Shown here in pieces: positions 45,245-55,679 of a stretch of DNA of 64,000 nt. Under the pieces are notes generated by a model that saw nothing but the letters and a program-made list of their open reading frames with translations, was not told the origin of the DNA and ran no database searches. The translations under genes were made by a program, and so were the position numbers. The DNA is taken from assembly GCF_943734655.1 (NCBI RefSeq), contig NC_071353.1, forward strand, positions 152,906,179 to 152,970,178, given 5' to 3'. The first letter of the stretch is position 1. Each line of letters opens with the position of its first letter. This DNA comes from Sabethes cyaneus. Taxonomy: Eukaryota > Arthropoda > Insecta > Diptera > Culicidae.

Positions 45245-45350
45245 ACCAAGCAACAATTTGAGTTTAATTACACGCTTATGAAAGGTTTTATGACCAAAAT
45301 TGGTCATGAAAACCGCGATAAGAGTTCGATAAAACTCACATTGTTATTTG
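45245..45350. mobile_element. Palindromic MITE (CAAGCAACAATTTG family), copy 3
   Basis: ACCAAGCAACAATTTGAGTT at the left and AACTCACATTGTTATTTGCC at the right, with the central GACCAAAATTGGTC palindrome. Confidence 0.75.
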
Positions 45351-45433
45351 CCCAAGTAACATTTTGGGCTTTATTGCACTCTTATGATGGCATTCGAGAC
45401 CAAAATTAGTCTTGAAGACCACAATGAGAGTAC
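45351..45433. mobile_element. Palindromic MITE, copy 4 (truncated, head-to-tail with copy 3)
   Basis: Starts CCAAGTAACATTTTGGGCTT directly after copy 3 and keeps GAGACCAAAATTAGTCTTG, but it lacks the right terminus. Confidence 0.65.
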
Positions 45434-45465
45434 CTCTACTCCTTCTCCTTTTATAGGCCCTCTTT

Positions 45466-45605
45466 TGAGAGGCTGTTAGAGTCAATAGGATCGTAGCACT
45501 GACCCCGCACTGTACTGTATTCTAACAGCTGGTTGCGAAGTCTGTCGTATAAAAACAGAAGGTCAAAATTCGATAACGGAATCAGGACTCAGGCTTTGCT
45601 TTTTT
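45466..45605 (+). mobile_element. SINE, 5'-truncated copy
   Basis: Starts within the SINE body (GAGAGGCTGTTAGAGTCAAT) and runs through GCGAAGTCTGTCGTATAAAA and GGCTTTGCTTTTTTGGC. It lacks the A and B boxes. It is nearly the same as the body of the copy at 55095-55243. Confidence 0.85.
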
Positions 45606-45609
45606 GGCT

Positions 45610-46690
45610 TTTTTGACACTCTCCTAGTTTCCTCTATTGGGTTTCTTTTTTCCCTCTCTCGTTATTCTTTTTCCTTCCGATTTCTCTGGTTTACTGTTGC
45701 GTATTCCCTTTTTTGTCTTGTTACATTCTTTTCTCGTTTTTCCTTTTTTCTACCCGGTGTTGCCGCATTCTCTGTTTCCTTTCTCTCGCCCATTTTCTTA
45801 GCCCTGATTTCCCTCTGTTCCGTTTTTGGTTCTTTTTTCTACCGTTTTTCCCCGTTTTTCTGTCTCGTTTTTGTCATTTTGTTTCGTTTCGTTTTTTTTC
45901 GCTTTTTAACTCCTTTTCTGTTCCGTTTTTCGTTTCGTCTGTCCCGTTGCTCCTCTGTTGTTTTCGATTCTCCAGTTTCCTGCTCCAGCACTTTCTTCTT
46001 TTTTTCTCGGGTCCGGTTTTCCTATTTTCCAGTACGATTTTTTCACTTTTTAATAAGTTTTTTTTTTGGGTTTTGTTTGATTGCTCACACTTTCCTTCCG
46101 TTTTTCCTCCTTTTCTGTTGTTTTTGGCTTTCCTTTGTTTTCTTTTTCATTTATCCGTTTTTCTTCGTTTCCTGTCCCATATTTTGCTATAGAACTATTT
46201 CTCACTCGTTTTTTGTTATTTTCTTACCTGTTTCGTCTTTTCTGTATTTTCCTTTTTTTGTTTCTAGTTTTCGTCTTGTTTTTAACTCATTTTATCTCCT
46301 TTCCTTCTCATTTTTTGTCTACGATTGTTCCGTTTTTCCTCTTTTTGAAGTTCCGCCTTTTCTGTCGAGTTTATTTTGTTTCCCCTACCTTTTCGGATTT
46401 CCTTTTTTAACCCTCGTTATTCTTTTTCTGTTTATTATCCCGTTTTTGGTCACTTCCTTGTATTGTTTTTGGTCTTGTCCTGTTTTCCTCGTTCTATCGG
46501 TTTCCTGTTCCCTTTTGATAGCTCCAGTTCTCGGTTCCTTATTCCCTTTCTTGTCTCGTTTCCCCTTTTTTCTCGCTCGTTTTTCTTTTTTTTCGGCCCG
46601 CTCTGTTTGCCGCTCTCTCTATTTTTTTACTGTCTGTTTCTAGCCCATTTCCTTGGGCCTGATTTTACTCTGTTCTGTTTAGGCCATTAA
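45610..46690. repeat. Polypyrimidine array, fourth block
   Basis: C/T-rich phrases as before. It contains the longest open frame of the window (plus, 45879-46643), which is almost entirely Phe, Ser, Leu and Val, as any A-poor pyrimidine tract would give. Confidence 0.85.
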
Positions 46691-46849
46691 AAATATTTTA
46701 TAAAGTTTTTGTCCTTCCAGTGTTGGGCCACTGAAAAGGGGGGAAGGGCAAAAGAACTAAGCAGCAAAAAATATGGGTTTTAAGCATTTTTATTTAAAGT
46801 TTAAACGTGAAAACCAAATCTATTCTTGCCTTTATTATACACGTTATTA

Positions 46850-47030
46850 TTTTACATGCAAAAATCTACGAAAAAAAAGGCAAAAACGAAAGAAAATTTT
46901 TTGGACGATTTTCGGAAATTCCATTGTTTGAATTTCCATTTCTGTTTCGTGCTAGAAGCGTTAACTCAACTCGTACACTCATTTTTCGAGTTATTCAGGC
47001 TATAGAGCCCGCGGACAATTAATTTTATAA
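46850..47030. repeat. Dispersed repeat family (CTTCYACTTCTGTT), copy 3
   Basis: Diverged copy with TGCAAAAATCTACGAAAA, TTGTTTGAATTTCCATTTCT and GGCTATAGAGC. Confidence 0.55.
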
Positions 47031-47149
47031 AAAAAAGAAACTCCTATCCTACAAATTATTTTTTTGCACCCCGATTTTTCAAGCCAACTTCAAGGGGGGG
47101 ATGACAAAAACTTGAAAAATAATTTGCAATGGCCTTATTAGAAATAATT

Positions 47150-49690
47150 TTTTTTGTATTATTCTCTCACGGGTTTTACCACTTTTCTGTTCTGTTTTTT
47201 CCTCTTTTCTAATACGTTTTTTTTTTACTTTTTATTCCGTTTTTTCTGTACTTTTTTCTTGAGGTTAACTCGAACTTTTCTCCCGTTTTACCTCTTTTTA
47301 TATCGTTTTTCTTTTCCCTGTCTTGTATTTTTTAACCTTCTCATGGCCCATTTTTTCTTATTCGCAGTCCTGGTTTTCCTCATGTTTTCCATTCGTTTTT
47401 TTTGCTATTTCTTTCCTTTTCATGTCTTATCCGTCTTTTCTCTTCTCTATTTCCCTTTTGTTTCGTTTCCACTGTTCGTTTTGTTCTTGAAATATATTAA
47501 ATATTCACTTTACTTCACGTCACTTTATATTAAAATAACCTGGGCCGTGATATAGTTTATAATAAAACAAGACACTTGTTATCTGGTCGCAGTATCGATC
47601 AAGACTGATTGTCTTCTTTAATTGCTCTCTATACGTGCCTCGAGAGGTTCATTGTAGCACCAGAATCTCGAGAGGGTTTAACCCAATAAATCGAATTTAC
47701 ATCTAGATATAACAGTTCTAACTCTTTTCATATCGTTTCTTTCTCATTTTTAGTCTCCGTCTGTTCCATTATTCCTCTTTTCGATGCCCCGTTTTTTCAT
47801 CTTTTCTGTCGCATTTATTCTGTTTTCGGCTCCCTTTTTCTTGCGCACCTCCCCAGCCGTCCTTTTTTATCACCCGGTGTTCTTCTTTTTCTTTCCCATT
47901 TCGTATTTTTTGTCCCATCCTTCTACTTTTAAAATCTCTCTTTTGACCTCATATTCCCATTTTCCTCGTTTCCCCTATCGGTTTTCTTTTTCCTTTCTCG
48001 CTACTTTTATTCCTTTCGTTTTCTTTAGTTCTCTGTACCGTATTCCCTTTTCTGTCTAGTTTTCTCGCTTTTTCCCTCTCGTTTTTCCTGTTTCTGCTCG
48101 CTTCACTCTTCTTTTCCTGTCCCGTTTCCATCCATTTCCGTAATCCTGATTTTCCTCTGTTCCGTTTTTCGTCTTTTTTCTTTTGCCTTTCTTGTCTCGT
48201 TTTTCTGTTATTTTCTATTTTATTTCGACTATTTTTTCTTTTCTCTTTTTCTGCTCCGGTATTTTCTTTTCTGTTCCGGCTTTTCCTCTTTTCCAGTTCG
48301 ATTTTTTAACCTTATTTTTTAACACGGGAATATGTTTGATCTCTACCTTCTCATTTTATGGCCCCACTTTTGATATATTTTTCTCGTTTTCCTCGTTTCC
48401 ACTATTCGTTTTCTATTCCCGATTGGGTTTTCTGTTCCTTTCTTGTTCCTCGTTTACCCTTTTTCTTTTTCGGGCTTCCTTTCTTCTACTCGCTGTTGCT
48501 TTTGATTTTTTGATCAGCATGCAGATTGTATAGCCTGCTGTGCCAATCATATAGTCAACATTTTGCTATTTTCATCGGTCCTATGTGCTATGCTATTTTC
48601 TATTTCGTTTCGCCTTTTCATTTTTTTTTTGGTTCCAATTTCCGTATCTTTTCGCTTTTTAACTGCTTTTCCGTTTTTCGTTCTCATCTGGTCCTGTTTT
48701 TCTCCTTTTCTACCACGTTCTGTTTTCTTTTTTCGTTTTATTCCTTTGGCCACCCATTTTCATTATTTTCTCTTAATTTTTTTCGTTTTCTGTGCCATTT
48801 TTCATCTTTTTTGTTTTCTCTAATTTCCTGCTCCGGTATTTTCTTATTTTTTCATCCTATTCTGTCCTATTTTTTCTCCTCATTTTATTTCTCGTTTGCC
48901 TAACTTTTTTAATTTTTCTTTCTTTTCTCTTTAGTTTTTCTGTCCAGTCTCCTCGGTTTTTGCCTAGTTTACGCTCTTTTTCTCTCCCGTTTTATTCTTT
49001 TCTTCCTGTTTATCCACCTTTAGCTCCATTTCTATTCCACTTTTCGTGTTCGTCTGTTTAGTTCTTTCTCTTTCTTCTTCTTTGTCGCTTGTTCTCCTCC
49101 ATTCCTATCACATTATCATGTTCTCTTCCGTTTTATTCCTTTTATGTTTCGTTTTCATTTTGTCTGCAGTTTTTTTCTTTTTCTGTTCTGTTTTTACTCT
49201 CTTTTGTTCTCGTTACCCCATTTTTCTTTTATTCCTTTGCTGCCTTAGTTTTGGCTTTTCATTCTTTTCTCTCATTTTTCTACATTTCCTTCTTCGCACT
49301 TTTTACTCTATCGATTTTCTTTATTCTTTCTCACTACTCTTTTATCTTTTGGTTATTCTGGTCTTCTTTTCCGTATTCCCTTTCTAGTCTCGTTTTCTAT
49401 TTTTTCTTTCTCGTTTTTCCTTCGGTGTTGCCGTTTTTTTGTTTCTTCTTTTGAGCTTCTTTTTCTGTCCGCTTCGCCCATTTCCTGCGTCATCATTTTC
49501 CTTTGTTCCATCTTACGTCTTTTTTCTTCTGTTTTTCCTAACTCGTTTTTTGCCGTTCTGTTTCCTTGCAGCCTATTTTCTTTTTTTCGATTTCCTCTTT
49601 TCTTCTTTTCTCTATTTCCCTTTTCTTTTGTTTCCAGTTTTCGTCTAGTTCTAACTCCTTTTATTTCCTTTCCTTCAGCTGTTGACTTAC
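47150..49690. repeat. Polypyrimidine array, fifth and longest block
   Basis: About 2.5 kb of C/T-rich sequence, interrupted at 47490-47700 by a mixed-composition insert (contains ATCTGGTCGCAGTATCGATC and CTCGAGAGG twice) and by a small gap near 48515-48560. The open Phe-rich frames are artefacts. Confidence 0.85.
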
Positions 49691-49799
49691 TTTGGAGATG
49701 ATTGAAGAGTAGTGAAGATTGGCAGGACAAGGCTAAGATCTGTCACACGATCTGGTCTGCGCAGCTTCAATGGAATAACCGAATAGGATTTGACTTATA

Positions 49800-50030
49800 G
49801 AGCGGTAGAACGTCTTGAGTTTATAGCGTTCTGCGTGCAACGCAGCTTAAAAACTCTATCGAGTAAACTCACCATCTGCATAAACTACCAAAAAACTGCC
49901 AAACAGTTGAAAAACAACATGAACCGACGTGGACTCAGGTTGCTACCCTGTGGTAGTCCGGAAGTGCTACTGAACATGGATAAGACCCACGAACCGAGTC
50001 GCACCCGGAAGAGTTCCTTCAGTCAAGTAG
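49800..50030 (-). pseudogene. LINE reverse transcriptase fragment (Jockey-like)
   Basis: The minus strand reads FRVRLGSWVLSMFSSTSGLP, continuing QGSNLSPRRFMLFFN. This is the conserved GLPQGSNLGP block. After a frameshift comes VYADG, the catalytic YADD box with its last Asp lost. No other domain is attached. Confidence 0.72.
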
Positions 50031-50056
50031 AAGTTTTACCATTTTATTAGCTGCTT

Positions 50057-50402
50057 ATAGATATGATACTGGCTTTTGGTCACGGGTTTCGTGCGAAAAT
50101 ATTTATATTTCGTTTAATGTCGACGTTTCGAAGGGTATCCCTTCATCCTCAGGACAGCTATTGATTTACAAAATTTTTACATAGCTTTCCAATCTAACAT
50201 TTAACATTTAACTACTCACAATGTATGCAAATATTTTCTTTGTCAAGTAATTTGTGTCATTTGTTGTCCATAGTTGTCCTGAGGATGAAGGGATACCCTT
50301 CGAAACGTCGACATTAAACGAAATATAAATATTTTCGCACGAAACCCGTGACCAAAAGCCAGTATCATATCTATAACAAAACCAACGGTCGTTTTTATTA
50401 TC
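50057..50402. mobile_element. Foldback element flanked by 12-bp direct repeats
   Basis: Inverted arms of about 103 bp (left to about 50159, right 50272-50376) share AAACGTCGACATTAAACG and GGATGAAGGGATACCCTTCG. ATTAGCTGCTTA occurs on both sides (about 50046-50057 and 50403-50414). If that is a target duplication, the element also includes a 26-bp tail after the right arm (about 50377-50402), with the A/C-rich stretch AACAAAACCAAC. A 12-bp duplication is more typical of retrotransposition than of cut-and-paste elements. Confidence 0.7.
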
Positions 50403-50414
50403 ATTAGCTGCTTA

Positions 50415-52130
50415 GCCGTGTTAAGTCACGATCGCCATCGTAAAACTTTATCATGAATATGGATGAACGGCAAGCGAAAACAATATTCAGTAGGGAGCAG
50501 GTCAACGACTTTGAGGCAGACTTCAAATACGACTAAAATCTTTAAGTAGGTAATTTTACATTTTATCTACAATTTTACGTAATAAAACTTGTTTCACTTG
50601 TTGCACAGGTGCCTGTACAACTGCAACGACTATATTTTAAATTTCTGAATTTTAACACATGAAATCGTCAATCTTTTTCATACTTTAGCCGTGGATAGAG
50701 CTAAGAAATAGGTAACACCGACGAAGTACCCCACATAAACTCTATCCTTTCACAAGAAATGGTACTATTTTCCAACAAATCTATCAACTCACCTGGGAAA
50801 GCAGCAGGTAGCAGATAGAGGATATTACCAACCCGTAAAAAAGCGTTTTAATTTCCCTAAAAGCATGCGGGCAAGGCACGATTCCCATCCGGAAATGATG
50901 GCACAGTTTCCTGCTGCTACACCTTTTGCAGAAGTACACTGGCACCGCTGGAACAAGCAACAACTGTTGTATTGCCACAATAAAATGCAACCCCATCATG
51001 CTTCTCGGTAAGCTGGCAATTGTACAATCCAACGCCATCACCAGCGAACAATTGCAACCCAACAGCGCTAAGATTACGGTAGGAACGGGTAAACTCACAT
51101 TTGTCCCGGCTTGTGATGGGAAAAGTGGCTGAAACTGTGGCAGTGCATAATATGACGATGGTCGCGACGTCCTCGTCGTCGTCGTCGCTGACGTTGGGTT
51201 TTGCATGAGGGAGGCTAACTTTCTATTAAACTAAAAGTCGTCCTGAAAGGATGGCGGCGGCGGCGGTGTTCCTGACGGAACACAGGTGTGCAAGCAAACT
51301 ACCGTTTGCTTGGGTTAGTTGTGAGTGCATACGTGTTTTGTTAACAACCGGCCCTCGTATTTATGTTACTTTACGGCAAAACTTTATCAGCTTGAGTAAG
51401 CAGAACAGTTGGATGAAATAAAAGCAGGTTGGGAATGAAATTCATGATATTTTATGATCGTTTGTAGAAAACTTAAAAATGCTGGCAATCTGTGCCCTAA
51501 CGGGCACTTAAATAACAAACGCTATTAACGACTTAATTGGTATAAACTTTTTCCTTCATTCAAATTGACGCATTGAATGAACATTGATGGTGTCCTTCGA
51601 CACCGTACCAGTCAGTTCAAGTTCTAATAGGGCTTAAATGCATACATAACAGGCCCTAATGTAGGTCACTACCGACCAGATTGATTAAAACCACAAAGGA
51701 AGTTAACCGTGAGTTCAGCCGCTACGCGGCACACGTAACGATTGGGATTTTCCCAACCTCACGATTTCCACTCGCGGCTGTCCTTTCTATAAGCATGCCC
51801 ACCTGTAGCGACGTAGTACATACATGACTAACTACCGCGCAGCGCTTGGCGAAAGAATTCAAAATCCGGCTAATCGGCTGAACTTGACCTTGCCGTCCGT
51901 TGCTCCCTCTCGCGCTGGTGGTTGGTGCGTTTAAGTCGCTGAAGCCGAATCACGTTTCCAAAAGTCGAAAATTCGTCATCAACGGCGCTGCGCGCCGCTT
52001 AGTTCTGTCTAGCACCGACAAACACACACGTCCACGCGATGTGAGGAGCACCGAGGATCGCCATCAATGAAGACGAGAACAGCAACGAACGATAGAGGCA
52101 GTTAATAAATTTTGCAATCACTCCGCGCGG
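50415..52130. other. Unique region upstream of the putative exon
   Basis: High-complexity DNA. The minus frame across 50784-51206 is open for 140 codons and hydrophobic in parts, starting beside a GTC microsatellite (51163-51190), but I recognise no family and see no splice or promoter support. GGCGGCGGCGG occurs at 51253. The last 300 bp are GC-richer, as expected near a promoter. Confidence 0.4.
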
Positions 52131-52141
52131 TGCACTCAGTT
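52102..52141 (+). promoter_or_regulatory. Possible core promoter of the 52287 exon
   Basis: TCAGTT at 52136-52141 fits the arthropod initiator (TCAGTY), and an A/T stretch TTAATAAATTTT lies about 25-36 bp upstream. The ATG is about 150 bp downstream. No clear downstream promoter element is seen. The evidence is positional only. Confidence 0.3.
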
Positions 52142-52286
52142 GAACGCCGATCGTCCGTCCGTCCGTCTTGCTTGCTAGCTAGGCTAGCTAGGTAAATAAA
52201 AAAAACTCGAACACGCGACTTACGTCGCGGAAGACGTTACAGTGACAGTGTCAGTAACAACAACAACAACAGTACACAGTGTAGGC

Positions 52287-52454
52287 ATGGAAACCCAATT
52301 AGTGCAACTATTTGTGCTGGTGCAAGTGATCTGCTTGCTGGGGCCAGTTCATGGCCAACTGGATGGCAGCTTCTGGTGGATGAACGCCAACCTGATCAAG
52401 AAAGCGGAAGAGTACCGTGAGGAAAAGGATGTGAAAGCGATCGTGGTGAATAAT
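52287..52454 (+). CDS. First coding exon of a secreted or membrane protein, family unknown
   Basis: The ATG at 52287 (context GGCATGG) is the first in its frame after a 5' leader-like region. It opens a 56-codon stretch: a classical signal peptide (METQ, then LVQLFVLVQVICLLG, with cleavage likely after VHG at residue 23) followed by a mature start QLDGSFWWMNANLIKKAEEY and EEKDVKAIVVNN. The exon ends in phase 0 exactly at a strong donor, AAT|GTGAGT (52455-52460). Codon third positions are GC-rich, unlike the surrounding repeats, which supports real coding. The mature part is charged, with a Trp-Trp pair. I considered Wnt proteins (which often have WW early) and alkaline phosphatase-like openings, but cannot support either. 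The remaining exons are not in this window, or are too short to see. Confidence 0.6.
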
Positions 52455-52830
52455 GTGAGTGAAATTTCTTACGTTGGCCAGTCCAATTAAACATGTTGGG
52501 AGCTTTGGGGAGACATCTACTAGTCAATGGGCCAGTGCCAGCTATAACATAGAATTGATAATTGAAATGTTATTGACTGCGTTCAAGTGTAAAGTGCATC
52601 TGACGGTAAATTGTGAAAAAGATCATGGCTCTGTGATTTAAGTTAGCGATAAGAACTGTTTGTTTGATTCAACCGGGGATCTTTTCAATGTTGGGATGTT
52701 TTTCTACGCGTTTCTCGGAAGAAAAGATCACTGGTTTGCAATACAGCATGATTTGGGTCTGATAAACCCTCATCGTTTGTTTTTTAGACGACAAAAAATA
52801 AAGTTTTGGTTTGGTATTGGTATCTAAAGC
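52455..52830 (+). other. Start of the presumed intron
   Basis: Sequence after the GTGAGT donor has stops in the exon's frame within a few codons and no coding bias. From 52831 it turns into repeats, consistent with a long TE-filled intron. Confidence 0.45.
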
Positions 52831-53066
52831 CACTAGCGTACCCAGACATAGACAAAAAATGGGGCACCTGACAGTTTAGAACAATGTTTGACCTGAAAAA
52901 AACGGAGTAATCGAAGGATGGCGAATCTTTTATTGATGATCACAGAAATACCGGCCGGTTAGGTTAAAAATACCGGACTTTCGTGTGCAATTGGTTTTGA
53001 AATAAAAGCTGAAATCGGACTAGAAATTGGACTTGGAACTGAACTAGAAACTAGAGTTGAAATTGG
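52831..53066. repeat. Composite repeat module, copy 2
   Basis: Direct counterpart of 44047-44282: CCACTAGCGTACCCAGACAT at the start, a CGGAGTAATCGAAGGATGGC middle, and a GGACTAGAAATTGGACTTGG tail. Confidence 0.7.
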
Positions 53067-53686
53067 GAATAGTCCATTTTGCCCAAATCACCCTCATATA
53101 CATAGATAACCTAATTAAAGCGATTAAAACTAACTCAAAGGTAAAAACAGTTGAAAGCAATTAATTGATTGGATGCGGAGTTATTGAGCAGAATTGATTT
53201 TTATGTGTACTTTTTAAATAAATTATTATATCTCGCAACTAGCAAAAGATAGATACTTACTATATTCAGCAAAGTTGCTCATTCTGGTGTGTTATATAAT
53301 TTTTCTGAAGAAAAAAAATTTTTTGGACGTATTCAAAGAAATAAAAGTTTGTATCACCCTGATAGATGAATATAGGGTCACCTAGATAGTTTGAAAAGAT
53401 GCGCTGTATTTCATTGATAAACTTTTTCAAAGACATCATCGTTGAAAAATTACGATTTTTTACGCAATAGCAAATAACGTGTTTTTGTAGATTTCTAGGA
53501 GATAATCAGGCAAAACGAACCGATTGTGGATTCATCACTGTACTAAATCGATGACAATCAACTCTTCTGATGTCTTTCGAGTAAATTGGTACTATTCAAG
53601 GTCATTCCCCTGTTTTTAAATTAGTTTTAATCGCTCTAATTAGGTTTTACTATGTATTTGGGGGTGAATTGGGCAAAATGGACTAT
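53067..53686. mobile_element. MITE-like element with ATAGTCCATTTTGCCC ends
   Basis: The left arm (53067-53150: AATAGTCCATTTTGCCCAAA, CTAATTAAAGCGATTAAAAC) is mirrored at 53590-53686 (GTTTTAATCGCTCTAATTAG, GGGCAAAATGGACTAT). The inverted arms are about 90 bp and the total about 620 bp. The interior has no gene. Confidence 0.75.
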
Positions 53687-53689
53687 ACG

Positions 53690-53995
53690 TGCATTTCGCA
53701 CAGTATGGAATGGATGGGATTTGATTCTTCTGATGTTTTGACAAAATTTGGAAGCTATTTGAGTTCATTTCACGGGCGGCAAATAAGTTTTTATACTGTT
53801 TAATTAGCTTTTAACATGATTTTTGGATAAAATAGGGCAAAATGGACCACTTCCCGAAGTCTGCTAGGGATGAAACCATCACCAATGGATTTCCTGCATT
53901 TTTTTACATAAGAAAAAGTATCTTGAAAGATTCCAAACCAGCGGCTTCCAATTCTTGGGATTACGAGCTCGTTTTTGCCCATTGTGCATTGGCTT
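53690..53995. mobile_element. Second copy of the 30570 foldback family (one arm)
   Basis: Matches 30760-31000 through GCATTTCGCACAGTATGGAA, TGATGTTTTGACAA, ACCATCACCAATGGATTTCC and GATTACGAGCTCG, ending TTTTGCCCATTGTGCATTGGC. The left arm is missing. The 53067-53686 element joins at its left edge, possibly inserted into it. Confidence 0.7.
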
Positions 53996-54035
53996 TAGTT
54001 GCCGCGTATCTCTGTTACTCTGAGTATTTCTAATC

Positions 54036-54247
54036 TAAACCAGACGATGGCGTCCGTAGAAATGCTCTTTTACTCCGTTCTGGTTTCTCCATTGATAGCC
54101 CCAACCCCATACTTCATGCCTAGCATTGAGGTCACCGGTGTGTTCACGAACAGTGGCCACTATGAGGTTATGAGGGCCCTTCGATGTGTTGACCTCGACC
54201 TCAATGGGCTTAATGACTTTAAGTTTGAAGCATTAGACTGTCCTTAA
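54036..54247 (-). pseudogene. LINE endonuclease fragment (Jockey-like)
   Basis: The minus strand reads KLKVIKPIEVEVNTSKGPHN, then LIVATVREHTGDLNARHEVW and WRNQNG. GDLNARHEVWG with QNG shortly after is the conserved endonuclease block of Jockey-type LINEs. Segments that normally lie between are deleted. It lies 3' of the larger LINE piece on the same strand, so it may come from another copy. Confidence 0.72.
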
Positions 54248-54299
54248 AAGGATGGTTTGTGGTAATGGATGATAAGACTAGCTGGAAGCGATTTGTTGT

Positions 54300-55027
54300 A
54301 CCTTATAATTTTGTCCACTGTTGAACTGTGCAGTGCCCCTTTCTATAACTGAACTGTTCCGGGATAATTATGCTGTTCTCCTCGATGTGTTCCATCAGCC
54401 GTCTTAATATGAGCCTTTCCAATAGTTTGCTTACTGCTGACAATAGTGTAATGGGTCTATAGTTTGTCGATAGAGTGGGGTCTTTCCTAGGTTTTAAGTT
54501 GAAGACGACCTTCCCGGTCTTCCACCTATTCGGAAAGTATTCAAGTTGCAAGTATCTCGTGAAGATGGTCGTAAGGAACCCGTGTACCTACCTGCAACTC
54601 CAACTGGGCGACAGTCTACCCTAGCATGTTCTCTTGAGGGCCTCTCGAGGTGTGCCAGGGCAAGCTTGCTGGCGATGGCGTTGGCCTTCTCTAAGGGAGT
54701 CACGAGTTTGCCTCCACCATCATCCTTCAGGGCTGGAATTGCTTTCGGTTTCTGCTTCAAAATTTTTGCCACCTTCATGAATGGCTTTGAATGGTCACCC
54801 ATTTGACCTTGGTCGGCAGAGAACTGCTCGTTACGGATTGTTCCAACCCGGTCAGCAATGATACGGTTGAGAACGCCGACTTAATGGTTCTTTTGTAGGC
54901 TGGAACTGCCGTCTGTTGGTGTTTCGATGTTGAATTATTCGACGGATGTAGGCATCAATCGTGGAGAATTTGCGCCTCACCGGAACCCAGCGGATGTATG
55001 TCTTTTTTGCGGTATGTACGGCTTCCT
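54300..55027 (-). pseudogene. Jockey-like LINE: linker and start of reverse transcriptase
   Basis: Minus frames: GDHSKPFMKVAKILKQKPKA, then IPALKDD...LVTPLEKANAIASK (linker), then QLEYFPNRWKTGKVVFNLKP, NYRPITLLSAVSKLLERLIL and IIPEQFSYRKGHCTVQQ. The order is correct for a Jockey-type LINE, with frameshifts near 54500 and 54800. It stops before the catalytic AFD block, so it is 3'-truncated. Its upstream half continues at 55250-55670, beyond a SINE. Confidence 0.85.
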
Positions 55028-55247
55028 TAGCCTCCCAGTTGGCTTCGAGGTGTGACGTTGGCCTAATAAGCCAGTCGTCGTATGTTCGAATCTCGGCTGG
55101 GAGAGGCTGTTAGAGTCAATAGGGTCGGAGCAACAGGCCTTGCAATTGTCCTGTTCTCTAACCGCTGGCTGCGATGTCTGTCGTATAAAAACAGAAGGTC
55201 AAGTTTCGATAACGGAATGTAGCACCTAGGCTTTGCTTTGATTCAGG
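55028..55247 (+). mobile_element. tRNA-derived SINE inserted in the LINE
   Basis: Contains CCCAGTTGGCTTCGAGGT (A-box region), ATGTTCGAATCTCGG (B box), GAGAGGCTGTTAGAGTCAAT, CGAAGTTTCG-like body and the GGCTTTGCTTTG tail. GGCTTCCT at 55020-55027 and again at 55248-55255 is a plausible 8-bp TSD. It splits the minus-strand LINE reading. Confidence 0.85.
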
Positions 55248-55249
55248 GC

Positions 55250-55670
55250 TTCCTCGAACGGCTGCAGTTGGTTGTCTATGGTTTCGACGGATGACAGATC
55301 CGGTTCATTGAGCAGGTGTGAATTCACCAATCGGCTGAATGCGACCCAGTTTACACGATGGTAAACTCCACCGAGTATTGGGCTCAACTCAAGTTCGCAC
55401 ACCACTGGGTTGTGTTTGGGGCGCAGTTCTTGATCAGTGATCGGTTTGGACAGGGCCATATCCGATATGAAAGATTTAGGGTGGAAGTAATACCAACTGG
55501 TGAGAGAAAGGTCGGTTCGTCTGGGAAGTGTACAGTACATATACCTGAGCTGATCTGCCAGGAGATTATCATTCTTGTTGCATTTATGGTTCCTCGAGGA
55601 TACAGCGTATGGCGTATGAGGTTACCGATAACCACAAAACCGGTATTGGTATTAGTGAGTTTTTGAAGAT
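55250..55670 (-). pseudogene. Jockey-like LINE: end of endonuclease domain
   Basis: Minus frames: VHFPDEPTFLSPVGITSTLN with LSYRIWPCPN, then LRPKHNPVVCELELSPI, GVYHRVNWVAFSRLVNSHLL and DNQLQPFEEAL. These are the typical last part of the apurinic-type endonuclease (PTFLS...TLDL...DHNPV..E) and the region after it. A frameshift separates the two halves near 55480. The N-terminal endonuclease and ORF1 are absent. Confidence 0.82.
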
Positions 55671-55679
55671 GTTCGGTGA

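Noticed and set aside
45879..46643. Longest open frame in the window (254 codons, Phe/Ser/Leu/Val-rich, looks like a membrane protein)
   Set aside because: It lies in a polypyrimidine array. All three plus frames are open nearby with the same composition, and the array recurs elsewhere without frame conservation.
50784..51206. 140-codon minus-strand frame with hydrophobic stretches and Cys residues
   Set aside because: It begins at a GTC microsatellite (poly-Thr/Ser N terminus), with no known family and no supporting promoter or splice sites.
52287..52454. Identification as a Wnt or alkaline phosphatase first exon
   Set aside because: Only a WW pair and a signal peptide suggest Wnt, and the phosphatase similarity is a few residues. 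Too little to name the gene.
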